From TMP-7 sp038212445 (GTDB lineage: Bacteria > Acidobacteriota > Terriglobia > Bryobacterales > Bryobacteraceae): 64,000 nucleotides of DNA. The stretch covers positions 124,001 to 188,000 of the forward strand of contig JBBQUM010000007.1 in NCBI GenBank assembly GCA_038212445.1, written 5' to 3'. Below are positions 27,055 through 36,127 of the stretch, one piece after another. The position numbers and the translations under genes were made by a program. Each line of letters begins with the position of its first letter. Positions within the stretch are counted from its first letter, which is position 1. Under the pieces are notes generated by a model that made no database searches, was not told the origin of the DNA, and worked only from the letters and a program-made list of their open reading frames with translations.

Positions 27055-28133
27055 CCGACTCCGCACGGGGAAAGCTGAAAATCTACCTCGGGTATGCCGC
27101 CGGTGTCGGCAAGACCTACAAGATGCTCGAGGACGCCCAGGTGCTCCATGCAGCGGGCGTCGATATCGTCATCGGCTACTTCGAACCACATGCCCGCAAG
27201 GACACCATCGAACGCACCATCGGCCTTGAGACCGTCCCTCGCAGGGTCGTCGACTACCGTGGAACCAGTTTCGAGGAAATGGATACCCATGCCATCCTCC
27301 TTCGCCGTCCACGGGTATGCGTGGTGGACGAGTTTCCGCACACCAACGTGCCCGGCTCTGAACGGCTGAAGCGGTGGCAGAATGTCGAGGCTTTGCTCGA
27401 CGCGGGCATAGACGTGCTCACCACTATGAATATCCAGCACCTGGAGAGTCTGAACGATCAGGTGTGGGACATCACCGGCGTGCGTGTTCGCGAGACGGTC
27501 CCGGATTGGGTGGTTCAGCAGGCCAGCGAGGTAGTGATGGTCGACGTTACCCCTCGAGCCTTGCTCAATCGTCTGGAGAGAGGCGTCGTCTACGGCCGTG
27601 AGAAAGCGGGCCGCGCACTCGAGAATTTTTTTCAGGAATCAACGCTGGTGGCACTCCGCGAACTGGCAATGCGGCAGACTGCGCACGAAGTGGAACATCG
27701 CGCGCACCGTCCCGCTGGGGTGAAGCAAGAGCGAATACTGGCCCTGGTAACCGCCGACCCGGAGTCAGCAATGGTCATCCGCCGGGCCAAGCGTGTCAGC
27801 GATTTTTTGGAGGCCGAGTGCTTTGCGGTGGTCGTTGACCGGTCGGGTGAGTTGGACACCCTTCCCGCCGCTGAGCGTGAGGCGATTGAACAACACCTCA
27901 ACTTCTCCCGTCACCTGCACATCGAAACGCGTGTCCTAACGGGCACCGATGCCGCCGCCAGCGTGGTTGAATTCGCCCGTCGCAACGGCGTCACACAAAT
28001 TTTCGTTCCCAGGCAAGGCACCCAGCGCAGGTTCAACCTGCTCGGCCGCGACCTGATTCAAAAAATCGTCCAGTTAGCGCACGATATGCAGATTGTGATT
28101 GTGTCGAGCCGTCAGCCGCTCGGTAAGAACTAG
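27051..28133 (+). CDS. Stand-alone KdpD N-terminal sensor protein (copy 2, canonical)
   Basis: The 360 residues comprise the KdpD N-terminal domain and a UspA-like domain without transmembrane or kinase regions. Walker A GYAAGVGKT (about residue 14) and the DEFPHTNVPGS motif are intact, followed by KRWQNVEALL and TTMNIQHLESLND typical of KdpD. It is a paralogue of the preceding gene but conserves the ATP-binding motifs. It presumably acts in trans with the kinase encoded at 18612 to read K+ or ionic conditions. The TAG stop shares a CTAG palindrome with the convergent ferredoxin gene. Confidence 0.87.
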   Translation: MTDSARGKLKIYLGYAAGVGKTYKMLEDAQVLHAAGVDIVIGYFEPHARKDTIERTIGLETVPRRVVDYRGTSFEEMDTHAILLRRPRVCVVDEFPHTNVPGSERLKRWQNVEALLDAGIDVLTTMNIQHLESLNDQVWDITGVRVRETVPDWVVQQASEVVMVDVTPRALLNRLERGVVYGREKAGRALENFFQESTLVALRELAMRQTAHEVEHRAHRPAGVKQERILALVTADPESAMVIRRAKRVSDFLEAECFAVVVDRSGELDTLPAAEREAIEQHLNFSRHLHIETRVLTGTDAAASVVEFARRNGVTQIFVPRQGTQRRFNLLGRDLIQKIVQLAHDMQIVIVSSRQPLGKN

Positions 28134-28390
28134 CGGCCGAAGTAGGCGGCGTTCTTCTGGGCGAAGTCAGACCACTTCTCCGGAAGATCGTCTAGCGCGA
28201 AGATTGCCGAGACCGGACAGACCGGGACACATGCGCCGCAGTCGATACATTCCACAGGATCGATGTACAAGATCTCTTCGGCGTCAAACTTGGCGTCGTC
28301 TTTCTTGGGGTGAATACAATCCACCGGGCAAGCGTCGACGCATGCAGTATCTTTCGTTCCGATGCAGGGTTCTGCAATTACATAAGCCAT
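28130..28390 (-). CDS. Seven-iron-type ferredoxin
   Basis: From MAYVIAEPC the protein has 86 residues. The first cluster motif is C-x7-C-x3-CP (CIGTKDTACVDACP), the usual 3Fe-4S/4Fe-4S site of 7Fe ferredoxins. The second is CIDCGACVPVCP for a 4Fe-4S cluster. ATG 28390 is chosen over an upstream in-frame start because AGGGAT lies just before it and similarity starts there. It is a soluble electron carrier with no dedicated partner nearby. It overlaps the convergent KdpD-like gene by four bases (CTAG). Confidence 0.88.
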   Translation of the reverse strand: MAYVIAEPCIGTKDTACVDACPVDCIHPKKDDAKFDAEEILYIDPVECIDCGACVPVCPVSAIFALDDLPEKWSDFAQKNAAYFGR

Positions 28391-28534
28391 TTTGTTATCC
28401 CTCGGTTGCGATCCAGGTGGAGTGACGGGGGGTTCGTTAATTTCCAGTAATAGCACACCGCCGGAAACGGCACAATTTCAGCGTACCAGACGGCGACGAA
28501 CGGGCTCCGAACAGCGATTTTGTAGGTTTGACGG

Positions 28535-29272
28535 TTAACGGGACAATAAGCGTATTACCGACGATCCGGCAACTCCGGTTAGCGCAGGAACAAAGGCCGG
28601 CATCGCGCCCCGCCGCCGGTACTCACTGTGGACCGCATGGTACCCGAGGTACAAGAAACTGCCACCCGCTATCGCCAGCAATCCGTGAACCCATTGCATG
28701 CCTAAATAGGGGGCCAAGGCAATCTCCAGCAGGGCGCCTGCGATGGTCATGGATTCCGCAACCGCACATCCAACCAGCGCCCGACTTCGAGAGTTCACCG
28801 CGGCGCGCACAATCACCGCCAAAGCCAGCCCCTCAGGCAGTTTGTGAAAAGCGATGCCGAAAACAAACGCGCTGCCCAGGTCCGATTGCTGCGCCGCCGG
28901 AAGCGTCCAGCCATCAAGAAAGCTGTGCAGCCCGGCAGCGAGCAGCAACGGGGCCGCAAATCCGTGCAACCGGGTAGCGCAATGATCGTGGTCGTGAGTA
29001 GGGGAGCACGAGGGACAAACCGGGTAGACATACCGATCAATGACCCACAGCGCCCCAAAGCCGGCGGCAACCCAGAGAATCGCCCCAGGCCAGCCGAAAA
29101 ACTCCGCCATTTCAGGCACCACCCAAAACACCGCGATCCCCAACAACACACCTCCGCTAAACGGGACCATCCGCCGGGCGAGCGTTGGCATGGCCGCAAG
29201 GCGCACTCCCACTCCAACCCCAACAAGCGCGATGAGGAAAACAAGAAATGCGGAAATAAGCGGACTGGTCAC
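28535..29272 (-). CDS. ZIP-family divalent metal transporter
   Basis: The 245-residue protein starts at GTG and has about eight membrane helices. The metal-site motifs of ZIP proteins are HSFLDGW in helix 4 and HKLPEGLAL in helix 5. A His-rich cytoplasmic loop (SPTHDHDHC) lies in the middle. Such transporters import Zn2+ or Fe2+. The region before the start also faces the glpX gene, giving a short divergent promoter region. Confidence 0.82.
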   Translation of the reverse strand: MTSPLISAFLVFLIALVGVGVGVRLAAMPTLARRMVPFSGGVLLGIAVFWVVPEMAEFFGWPGAILWVAAGFGALWVIDRYVYPVCPSCSPTHDHDHCATRLHGFAAPLLLAAGLHSFLDGWTLPAAQQSDLGSAFVFGIAFHKLPEGLALAVIVRAAVNSRSRALVGCAVAESMTIAGALLEIALAPYLGMQWVHGLLAIAGGSFLYLGYHAVHSEYRRRGAMPAFVPALTGVAGSSVIRLLSR

Positions 29273-29347
29273 TTGGAAACGATCCGGTAAAGCCTTGCTA
29301 CTACTGTACGATATGGATAAGCGTCGACTGCGGAAGGAGCAGGGCCT

Positions 29348-30367
29348 ATGGGTTCAACGTCCGAAACCAAGCCTGCGCAAGGCATCGAGCAAGTCCTGGC
29401 GTTCGAGTTCGTTCGAGTAGTGGAAGAAGCTGCAATCGCCGCCGCGCGAACCATGGGCCAAGGCGACCGTCCGGGTGCCGACCAGGCCGCTGTGCACGCC
29501 ATGCGCCAGGCATTCGAGGAAATCCCCATTCGCGGCACCATCGTCATCGGCGAAGGTGAACGCGACGAGGCTCCCATGCTGTACATCGGCGAACCGGTCG
29601 GCGATCCTAAGGCATCCGGCGACTGGCCGCAAGTGGATATCGCTGTCGATCCTCTCGAAGGAACCAACCTCTGCGCCACCGGCGCCTCCAACTCCATCGC
29701 CGTCCTGGCAGCATCCGAACCGGGTGGACTGCTGCACGCCCCCGATTGCTACATGCAGAAGATCATCGCCGGCCCGGCCTGCCGCGACGCGCTCGACCTT
29801 GATGCGCCCGTCCGCTACAACCTCAAAGCCATCGCCCACAGCTACGACCGGCAAGTGAAGGACCTGGTCATCATGGTGCTCGACCGGCCGCGTCACGATG
29901 AACTAATCTCGCAAATTCGTACCGCCGGAGCGCGCATTCGACTCATCGGCGACGGCGATCTGTCGGCCGGCATCGCTGCAGCCGTCCGCGGAACGGGCGT
30001 CCACGCCGTGATGGGAACCGGCGGCGCTCCTGAAGGCGTGATCACCGCTGCCGCCATCCGCTGCCTGCACGGTGAGATGGTGGCACGCCTGATCGTCGAT
30101 ACGCCGGAATTGGAAGAGCGCGTCGCCGCCATGGGAATCCGCGACCCCAAGCGCGTATACACAGCTAAGGATCTGGCACCCGGAAATGAAATTGTCTTTG
30201 CCGCCGGCGGCGTTACCGGCGGAGATTTACTGAATGGCGTGCGATTTTTCGGAGATGGAATCCGAACACACTCATTACTCCTTACGTTATCCTCAAATAA
30301 AGCAAGATTTGTGGATACTGTGCACTTGAATCGCGCTCCCGGACGACGGGGTGTCAGGCTTTATTAG
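29348..30367 (+). CDS. glpX: Class II fructose-1,6-bisphosphatase (GlpX type)
   Basis: The 339-residue protein contains the GlpX metal/phosphate motifs GEGERDEAPMLYIGE and DIAVDPLEGTNL, plus GTGGAPEGVITAAA. The enzyme dephosphorylates fructose-1,6-bisphosphate (and in some relatives sedoheptulose bisphosphate) in gluconeogenesis. An AAGGAG ribosome site precedes the ATG. The next gene follows after 18 bases, but its function is unrelated. Confidence 0.92.
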   Translation: MGSTSETKPAQGIEQVLAFEFVRVVEEAAIAAARTMGQGDRPGADQAAVHAMRQAFEEIPIRGTIVIGEGERDEAPMLYIGEPVGDPKASGDWPQVDIAVDPLEGTNLCATGASNSIAVLAASEPGGLLHAPDCYMQKIIAGPACRDALDLDAPVRYNLKAIAHSYDRQVKDLVIMVLDRPRHDELISQIRTAGARIRLIGDGDLSAGIAAAVRGTGVHAVMGTGGAPEGVITAAAIRCLHGEMVARLIVDTPELEERVAAMGIRDPKRVYTAKDLAPGNEIVFAAGGVTGGDLLNGVRFFGDGIRTHSLLLTLSSNKARFVDTVHLNRAPGRRGVRLY

Positions 30368-30385
30368 TGCTCGCCGGCATGGTGA

Positions 30386-32839
30386 ATGAACGAGGTCGAC
30401 GTAAATTCAGTGAATCCGCCGCCTGAAGTGCACGTCGCGCGTGCCTTCGAGCTAATTGCCGTGCTAGCCGGCAAGTTAATGGACGCCCCAATGGCGGCGG
30501 TAGCGGTGCGCCAAAACGACGGCACATGGCACAACTACTGCCACGGACTCGACAGCCAATGGTCCACTCAAGAACTGCCCTCGAGCGGAATCGCAGTTTC
30601 GGCATCCACTGCATTTTTTGAGAATCAACCCCACCACGGTCCCGACGGCATCCAGTTTCGTGCCGCGGTAGGCTTATCAGCCGGCCTCCAGAAGGGGGCC
30701 ATCCTCGTGTTCGATCGCGTCGCCCGCACCGTCACCGGCGAACAACTGCGGTTGTTCGAGTCGCTCCGGGACATGGCCGCCGATTCGCTCCTTCACACCC
30801 ACACCACAACTCCTTCCGATGCGTGCTTTACCCTTGATCTGGCCGGTCGCTTTGTGTCCGTGCACAGTGGCTTGGATGGGTACGCTCCGGGGGAACTGTT
30901 GGGCACAGAAATCTTCGACCTCGTTCCGTCAGCCCACCGCGAACGCATGAGGGACTCGCTCCTCGCACAACTCGGCGCGCCTGCCGCGGGATTCGAACTA
31001 CCGCTGAACTTGAATCCCGGGCAGACTGCTCTGTATCGATTCCAGACCCAGCTCATCTTCGATCGTGGTCGACCGTCCGCGATCAAGGCGACCTGCCGGG
31101 ATATCACTTCTCCCACAACACAATCCGTCGTAACTCTGGAGGCTCTCGCAAAATTCGAGGCCCGGTCCAGGGAACTAACTCGATTCAGCGAGAATCTGCG
31201 TGAACTCTACAGGCTGAGCATCATTCCCAAAACTTCCATTGAAGAGACCTGCCGCGAATACCTGGCCGCGGCCGGTGCCATTTTCCGCGTGTCCGGCGGC
31301 CGGATTGTTACCGGCCGCTTTCAGGTTTCGTGGAATACCGAATCGACTCCGCCACTAACCGTCGTCGCCTCTTCCCCGCTCATGACAGCCGGCCGGACGC
31401 TTGGCGTGCTCGAGTTTCTCGGTGAGCCGCCGCTTTCACTCAGCCATCAGGACCAGGACCTTCTCGAGTTGATCGGACGAGCCGTCTCCCATGAGCTCGA
31501 GGCAGACCAACTGCGCCGCGAGCGTGATGCCTTGAGTTCCCACCTCGCCGAACAATTGAGGCGTGATGTGCTCACCGGCCTTTCGAATCGGGGTGCACTC
31601 ATCGAGCAATTCGGACCCATTCGTAAATCAGCCGTCAGCCAGGAATACGCTTTCGTGTTCATTGACCTCGACCGCTTCAAGCAAATCAACGATACGCTCG
31701 GACACTCGATGGGAGACGCCCTCCTGAAGGCGTTCGCCATGCGCCTCACGGGACTGTTGAAGGACGGCGAATTCGCGGCACGAATCGGCGGAGACGAGTT
31801 CGCGCTGATGCTGAAAATCGACCCGGGTGCCGAAGCCGGCAAGCGAACTCGCATTACCGAGATCGTGACGCGCATCCGTGAGCCTTACCTTGTGCAAGGC
31901 CGTGAACTGTACGTCACGGCCAGCATCGGCGTTAGTTATTTTCCCCGCGATGGCGTCAAAGCGGATCTGCTTTTGCAGTGCGCCGATGCTGCGATGTATC
32001 GCGCCAAGGGCTCGGGTCGTGACAGTGTCGAGGAGTATCGCCCCAGTGTTTCCGGCGATACTGACAATCCCCTGGAATTCGAAGCTGAACTGCGGCGCGC
32101 CGTCATGCACGGCGAATTGACGACACGCTTCCAGCCAATCGTGGATCTCGGGGGCGGGTTGGACAGCCTGGAGGTCCTGCTGGCCTGGCAGAATCCTAAA
32201 CTCGGCAAAGTGGGTCCGGCACGCTTCATCCCTGTGGCTGAAGAAACCGGCATGATCGTCGGAATCGGCGAATGGGTCCTCGAACAGGCTTGTGCCCACG
32301 CTATCGGCTGGATGAAGAGTGGATTTGCGCCGGTCCGCGTTGCCGTAAATGTCTCTGCGCTTCAGTTCGGCCGCGCCGACTTCGTCGATATGGTTCGCCG
32401 GGCGCTGGAACGCTCTGCCCTGCCTCCACAGTGCCTTGAACTGGAGCTCACAGAAAGCCTGGTCATGCGGGATGTCGAAGCCACCGTGCGGAGAATGAAA
32501 CGGCTGCGCGAACTCGGAGTCAGCCTCTCCATTGACGATTTCGGCACTGGATATTCCTCGCTGAATTACCTCCGGCAACTGCCCGTGCACAACTTGAAGA
32601 TCGACCGGTCGTTCCTCGCCGAGATGTCGTCGTTGTCCACCTCCGTGCCTCTAATCCAGACCATCGTCGTGCTTGCCCACAACCTTGGACTTTCCGTCGT
32701 CGCCGAAGGTGTGGAAACAGCAGAGCAATTGGAATGGCTGCGGAGCATCGGCTGTGACAAGGTGCAAGGGCACTTCCTCGGCTACCCGATGCCCGCCGAC
32801 GCCGTCCCGACACGACTGCGACGGATCTCATCTTCCTAG
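30386..32839 (+). CDS. GAF-PAS-GGDEF-EAL cyclic-di-GMP turnover protein
   Basis: The 817-residue protein has, in order, a GAF-like domain (about 15-135), a PAS domain (about 145-245), a second GAF-like region (about 270-375), a GGDEF domain with intact RIGGDEF, and an EAL domain. The EAL signature reads EVLLAW instead of EALLRW, but the catalytic Glu, ELTES, DDFGTGYSS, LKID and AEGVET are all present. The usual RxxD inhibitory site before GGDEF is missing. It is probably bifunctional or a phosphodiesterase with regulatory GGDEF. It has no membrane helices, so it is cytoplasmic. Confidence 0.92.
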   Translation: MNEVDVNSVNPPPEVHVARAFELIAVLAGKLMDAPMAAVAVRQNDGTWHNYCHGLDSQWSTQELPSSGIAVSASTAFFENQPHHGPDGIQFRAAVGLSAGLQKGAILVFDRVARTVTGEQLRLFESLRDMAADSLLHTHTTTPSDACFTLDLAGRFVSVHSGLDGYAPGELLGTEIFDLVPSAHRERMRDSLLAQLGAPAAGFELPLNLNPGQTALYRFQTQLIFDRGRPSAIKATCRDITSPTTQSVVTLEALAKFEARSRELTRFSENLRELYRLSIIPKTSIEETCREYLAAAGAIFRVSGGRIVTGRFQVSWNTESTPPLTVVASSPLMTAGRTLGVLEFLGEPPLSLSHQDQDLLELIGRAVSHELEADQLRRERDALSSHLAEQLRRDVLTGLSNRGALIEQFGPIRKSAVSQEYAFVFIDLDRFKQINDTLGHSMGDALLKAFAMRLTGLLKDGEFAARIGGDEFALMLKIDPGAEAGKRTRITEIVTRIREPYLVQGRELYVTASIGVSYFPRDGVKADLLLQCADAAMYRAKGSGRDSVEEYRPSVSGDTDNPLEFEAELRRAVMHGELTTRFQPIVDLGGGLDSLEVLLAWQNPKLGKVGPARFIPVAEETGMIVGIGEWVLEQACAHAIGWMKSGFAPVRVAVNVSALQFGRADFVDMVRRALERSALPPQCLELELTESLVMRDVEATVRRMKRLRELGVSLSIDDFGTGYSSLNYLRQLPVHNLKIDRSFLAEMSSLSTSVPLIQTIVVLAHNLGLSVVAEGVETAEQLEWLRSIGCDKVQGHFLGYPMPADAVPTRLRRISSS

Positions 32840-32900
32840 AAATTAAGCTCGACTTCCGACGGAGTCTGTAACGCTGTGTCACGATTAAATCTTGGGTGAA

Positions 32901-33911
32901 ATGGAAGCTCCCCCCGAGTCCAAGAAGAAGCTACACCACCGGCTGTTCCTCATAGCCACCAACCTGGTGTCGTTGGGCTGCTTGTGGTGGGTTCTCCACG
33001 ATCTCGACTGGCACGAGTTCGGCGGCGAACTACGCGATATCAATTGGTGGTGGGTCAGCGTCGCGGTCATCACCGACATCGCAGTCTATTTCTGGCACGG
33101 TTGGCGCTGGAGCCTTCTGCTCACACCCGTCGAGAAAATCCCCGTCCTGCGGAGCGTTCGAGCGATTTACGTCGGACTGTTTGCCAATGAGGTGCTGCCC
33201 CTCCGCACCGGCGAGGTGATCCGCTGCTACCTTCAGGCCCGCTGGAGCAGTCTGCCGTTTTCCGTCGCCATTTCTTCTGCCTTAATCGAGCGGATCTTCG
33301 ACGGGATTTGGCTGGCTCTGTGCTTCTTCGTGACCGTGAAACTCGTCCCGGGACTACCCAGATTCCTCATCGATGGAGCGGTTGTCCTCACCGTCATCGT
33401 TCTGGCCGGCGCTATCCTCATCGGCCTTGCGATGTTCTACAAGCAGCGCGCCCACGAAGTGCTGAACTCTGAAAGCAAGATCCATCGCCACTTGCGGATC
33501 CTCATCGAGGATCTGCACATGATCGGTCACTCGCGCTACCTGTACTATTCCGCCCTGATGACCGTTCCCTACTTGCTCACGCAGATCGTTCCCATCTATG
33601 CGTTGATGAAGGCCTACGATTTCGCGGATGCTTCCTGGGGCGTCGCCGCTGTCGTGATGGTGGTGCTGCGTCTTGGCTCCGCTGTGCCTCAGGCACCAGG
33701 CAATGTCGGCGCATTTCAGTATCTCGCCGTCGTCGTCCTCAACAAAGTCTTCGGTTACGATCTGTACTTCGCCAAGCGTTTCTCGCTCATCATGTGGGCC
33801 GTCGTCACAGTGCCGCTTCTAATCACCGGATTCATCGCGCTCTCCATCACCGGTGCCCATATCGGCGAGTTGAGCCGCCGCGCAAAATCCCAAATGCCTG
33901 AGCAAAAATAG
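32901..33911 (+). CDS. Lysylphosphatidylglycerol synthase TM-domain/flippase-like protein (UPF0104)
   Basis: The 336-residue protein has about eight transmembrane helices. The motif LPLRTGEVIRCYL is typical of the LPG_synthase_TM family, and APGNVGAFQYLAV near the C-terminus is the second hallmark. Without the C-terminal aminoacyltransferase domain such proteins are often called lipid flippases; the role is unknown here. ATG 32901 is chosen; a TTG at 32892 is also in frame. Neither has a strong ribosome site. Confidence 0.8.
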   Translation: MEAPPESKKKLHHRLFLIATNLVSLGCLWWVLHDLDWHEFGGELRDINWWWVSVAVITDIAVYFWHGWRWSLLLTPVEKIPVLRSVRAIYVGLFANEVLPLRTGEVIRCYLQARWSSLPFSVAISSALIERIFDGIWLALCFFVTVKLVPGLPRFLIDGAVVLTVIVLAGAILIGLAMFYKQRAHEVLNSESKIHRHLRILIEDLHMIGHSRYLYYSALMTVPYLLTQIVPIYALMKAYDFADASWGVAAVVMVVLRLGSAVPQAPGNVGAFQYLAVVVLNKVFGYDLYFAKRFSLIMWAVVTVPLLITGFIALSITGAHIGELSRRAKSQMPEQK

Positions 33912-33982
33912 CCCGGTTCCGGGGTGGTAAGCTCAATACCGATAAACGGAACGCACCCTGAAAGGTAAGCTCGGGATCTAGG

Positions 33983-34840
33983 ATGAAAACAGCATTGTTG
34001 ATGAGTGTTCTTACAGCCGCCGCCGCGTTCGGCGAAATTCGCATAATCGTTTTTGGCGCGCACCCCGACGACTGCGACTTTCGCGCCGCCGGCACCGCCG
34101 CCCACTTCGTGAAGCTCGGACACAAGGTCAAATTCGTCGCCATCACCAACGGCGACGCCGGCCATCAAATACAGGGTGGCGGAGACCTCGCCAGACGCCG
34201 GCGCGCTGAGGCAATGGAATCAGCCCGGCGGCTCGGCATCGAAGCCGAGGTGCTTGAAAATCACGACGGTGAACTACTGCCCACCATCGACGTACGCAAA
34301 CAGGTGATCCGGCAAATCCGCCTCTGGAACGCCGACGTCGTTATCGCCCCCCGTCCCAACGACTACCATCCCGACCACCGCTATACCGGCGTCCTCATTC
34401 AGGACGCCGCCTACATGGTGGTTGTGCCCAACATCCTCTCCGACGTTCCCGCGCTCAAGAAGAATCCCGTGTTCCTCTACCAGCAGGACAACTTCCAGCG
34501 TCCCAACCCCTTTCGTCCGGACATCGCCGTCGACCTCGATCCGGTGTGGGAGAAGAAGGTCGACGCCATGGACGCCCACGTGTCGCAGGTCTACGAATGG
34601 CTCCCCTGGGTGGACGGAAAGCTCGACACCGTTCCCAAGGGTCTCGCGGAACGCAGAAAATGGCTCGCCGAGACACGCGCTTTCACACCGAACCCAACCG
34701 TCCGGGCGGCGCTCGTCAAGTGGTACGGTGCCGAGCGCGGCGCACAAGTAAAGCACGCCGAAGCCTTCGAAGTCTGCGAGTATGGCCGGCAGCCATCCGA
34801 GGCCGACCTCCGTCAACTATTCCCGATGCTCGGCAAATGA
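33983..34840 (+). CDS. PIG-L/LmbE-type deacetylase, secreted
   Basis: The 285-residue protein has a short signal peptide (about 1-17). The metal-binding motif GAHPDDCDF lies near residue 25 and HPDHR about 100 residues later, as in the PIG-L family of zinc-dependent N-acetylglucosaminyl deacetylases. It probably deacetylates an amino sugar or related compound outside the cytoplasm. The stop overlaps the selA start (ATGA), which is unexpected for an exported enzyme and a translation factor and may be accidental. Confidence 0.85.
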   Translation: MKTALLMSVLTAAAAFGEIRIIVFGAHPDDCDFRAAGTAAHFVKLGHKVKFVAITNGDAGHQIQGGGDLARRRRAEAMESARRLGIEAEVLENHDGELLPTIDVRKQVIRQIRLWNADVVIAPRPNDYHPDHRYTGVLIQDAAYMVVVPNILSDVPALKKNPVFLYQQDNFQRPNPFRPDIAVDLDPVWEKKVDAMDAHVSQVYEWLPWVDGKLDTVPKGLAERRKWLAETRAFTPNPTVRAALVKWYGAERGAQVKHAEAFEVCEYGRQPSEADLRQLFPMLGK

Positions 34841-36108
34841 CCCCGCTCCAATCCATCCCCTCGGTGGACGAACTGGTCCGCGCCATTGAAGACGAGTACA
34901 GGCACGTTCCCCGCTCGGTGCTCGTCGGTGAAGCACGCCGGGTGACGGCCGCTATGCGGCGCAACGGCGGCTCCGGCGATGCGCAGCAGGAATTGAAAGC
35001 CGCAGTCCACGCGCTGTTGCAGCCCTCGCTGATCCGCGTCATCAATGCTACCGGCGTCGTGCTGCACACCAACCTCGGACGTGCGCCGCTGGGTGCCGCA
35101 CCGGTGGAGGGCTACTCCAACCTCGAGTACGACCTGGCAGCGGGACGGCGCGGCAAACGCGATGTTCACGTCCGCGGGCTCATCGAACGCCTCGCGGGCA
35201 AACCCGGTATCGTCGTCAACAACAATGCTGCCGCGGTCTACCTGGTGTTGAATGAACTCGCGGCCGGCGGCGAAGTGGTGGTGTCGCGCGGTGAACTGAT
35301 CGAGATCGGCGACGGCTTCCGCATCCCCGACATCATGGCTCGCTCCGGCGCCGTGCTCCGCGAGGTGGGCACCACCAACCGCACTAGTATCGACGACTAC
35401 CGGCACGCGATCAACGACCGTACTCGACTGCTCTTGCGCGTTCACCCGAGCAACTTCGCGATCACCGGCTTTACCGGCAAGCCCGGCCTTCGAGAGCTCG
35501 CCGCCCTGGCGAGTGAGCGGTCCATCCCGCTCTATGAAGATCTCGGCAGCGGATGCCTGGTCGATCTCAAAGCTTATGGCGTCCACGAACCAACGGTCGG
35601 CGAAAGCCTGATAGCCGGCGTCAGCGTCGTTTCGTTTAGCGGTGACAAACTGCTCGGCGGTCCGCAGGCCGGCATCATCGCCGGCGAGCCTGCCCTGATC
35701 CATCAGATTCGGAAAAATCCGATGTTCCGGGCCCTGCGTGCGGACAAGCTGATTTACCAGGCCCTGGAATCCACACTGCGCGACACGCTGCTCGAAAATT
35801 GGGACCGGCTCCCCGCCCTGCGCATGATCGCCACCCCACTCGATGAGATTCTTACCCGCGCCACCGGACTCTCGTCACGAATCGCCGGTTCGACGGTCAT
35901 CGAGGGCGCCAGCGTGATCGGCGGAGGATCCACGCCAAATCAGTCGCTACCCACCTGGCTGATTCGTATTCCCGGCGAGTTCGATCGTAAGCTACGGGAC
36001 GCACGTCCTCCGGTGATCGCCCGCGTCGAGGATGGCGCTACCCTGCTCGATCTCCGGACTGTGTTCCCCGGCGAAGAAGAACTGATCCTCTGGGCTCTCG
36101 AATCCTGA
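34837..36108 (+). CDS. selA: L-seryl-tRNA(Sec) selenium transferase
   Basis: From MTPLQSIPSVDELVRA the protein has 423 residues. It has the SelA N-terminal segment, VINATGVVLHTNLGRAPL and the PLP lysine in SFSGDKLLGGPQAG (Lys271). The enzyme converts Ser-tRNA(Sec) to Sec-tRNA(Sec) using selenophosphate. The start is ATG 34837, overlapping the upstream stop; a longer in-frame extension exists but is not homologous. No selB, selD or tRNA(Sec) is visible in the window. Confidence 0.88.
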   Translation: MTPLQSIPSVDELVRAIEDEYRHVPRSVLVGEARRVTAAMRRNGGSGDAQQELKAAVHALLQPSLIRVINATGVVLHTNLGRAPLGAAPVEGYSNLEYDLAAGRRGKRDVHVRGLIERLAGKPGIVVNNNAAAVYLVLNELAAGGEVVVSRGELIEIGDGFRIPDIMARSGAVLREVGTTNRTSIDDYRHAINDRTRLLLRVHPSNFAITGFTGKPGLRELAALASERSIPLYEDLGSGCLVDLKAYGVHEPTVGESLIAGVSVVSFSGDKLLGGPQAGIIAGEPALIHQIRKNPMFRALRADKLIYQALESTLRDTLLENWDRLPALRMIATPLDEILTRATGLSSRIAGSTVIEGASVIGGGSTPNQSLPTWLIRIPGEFDRKLRDARPPVIARVEDGATLLDLRTVFPGEEELILWALES

Positions 36109-36127
36109 CCTCGCGCGTCTCTAGAGA

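Noticed and set aside
34546..34836. N-terminal extension of selA by 97 codons
   Set aside because: It overlaps the PIG-L gene out of frame and is rich in Arg/Gly; the true start is ATG 34837.
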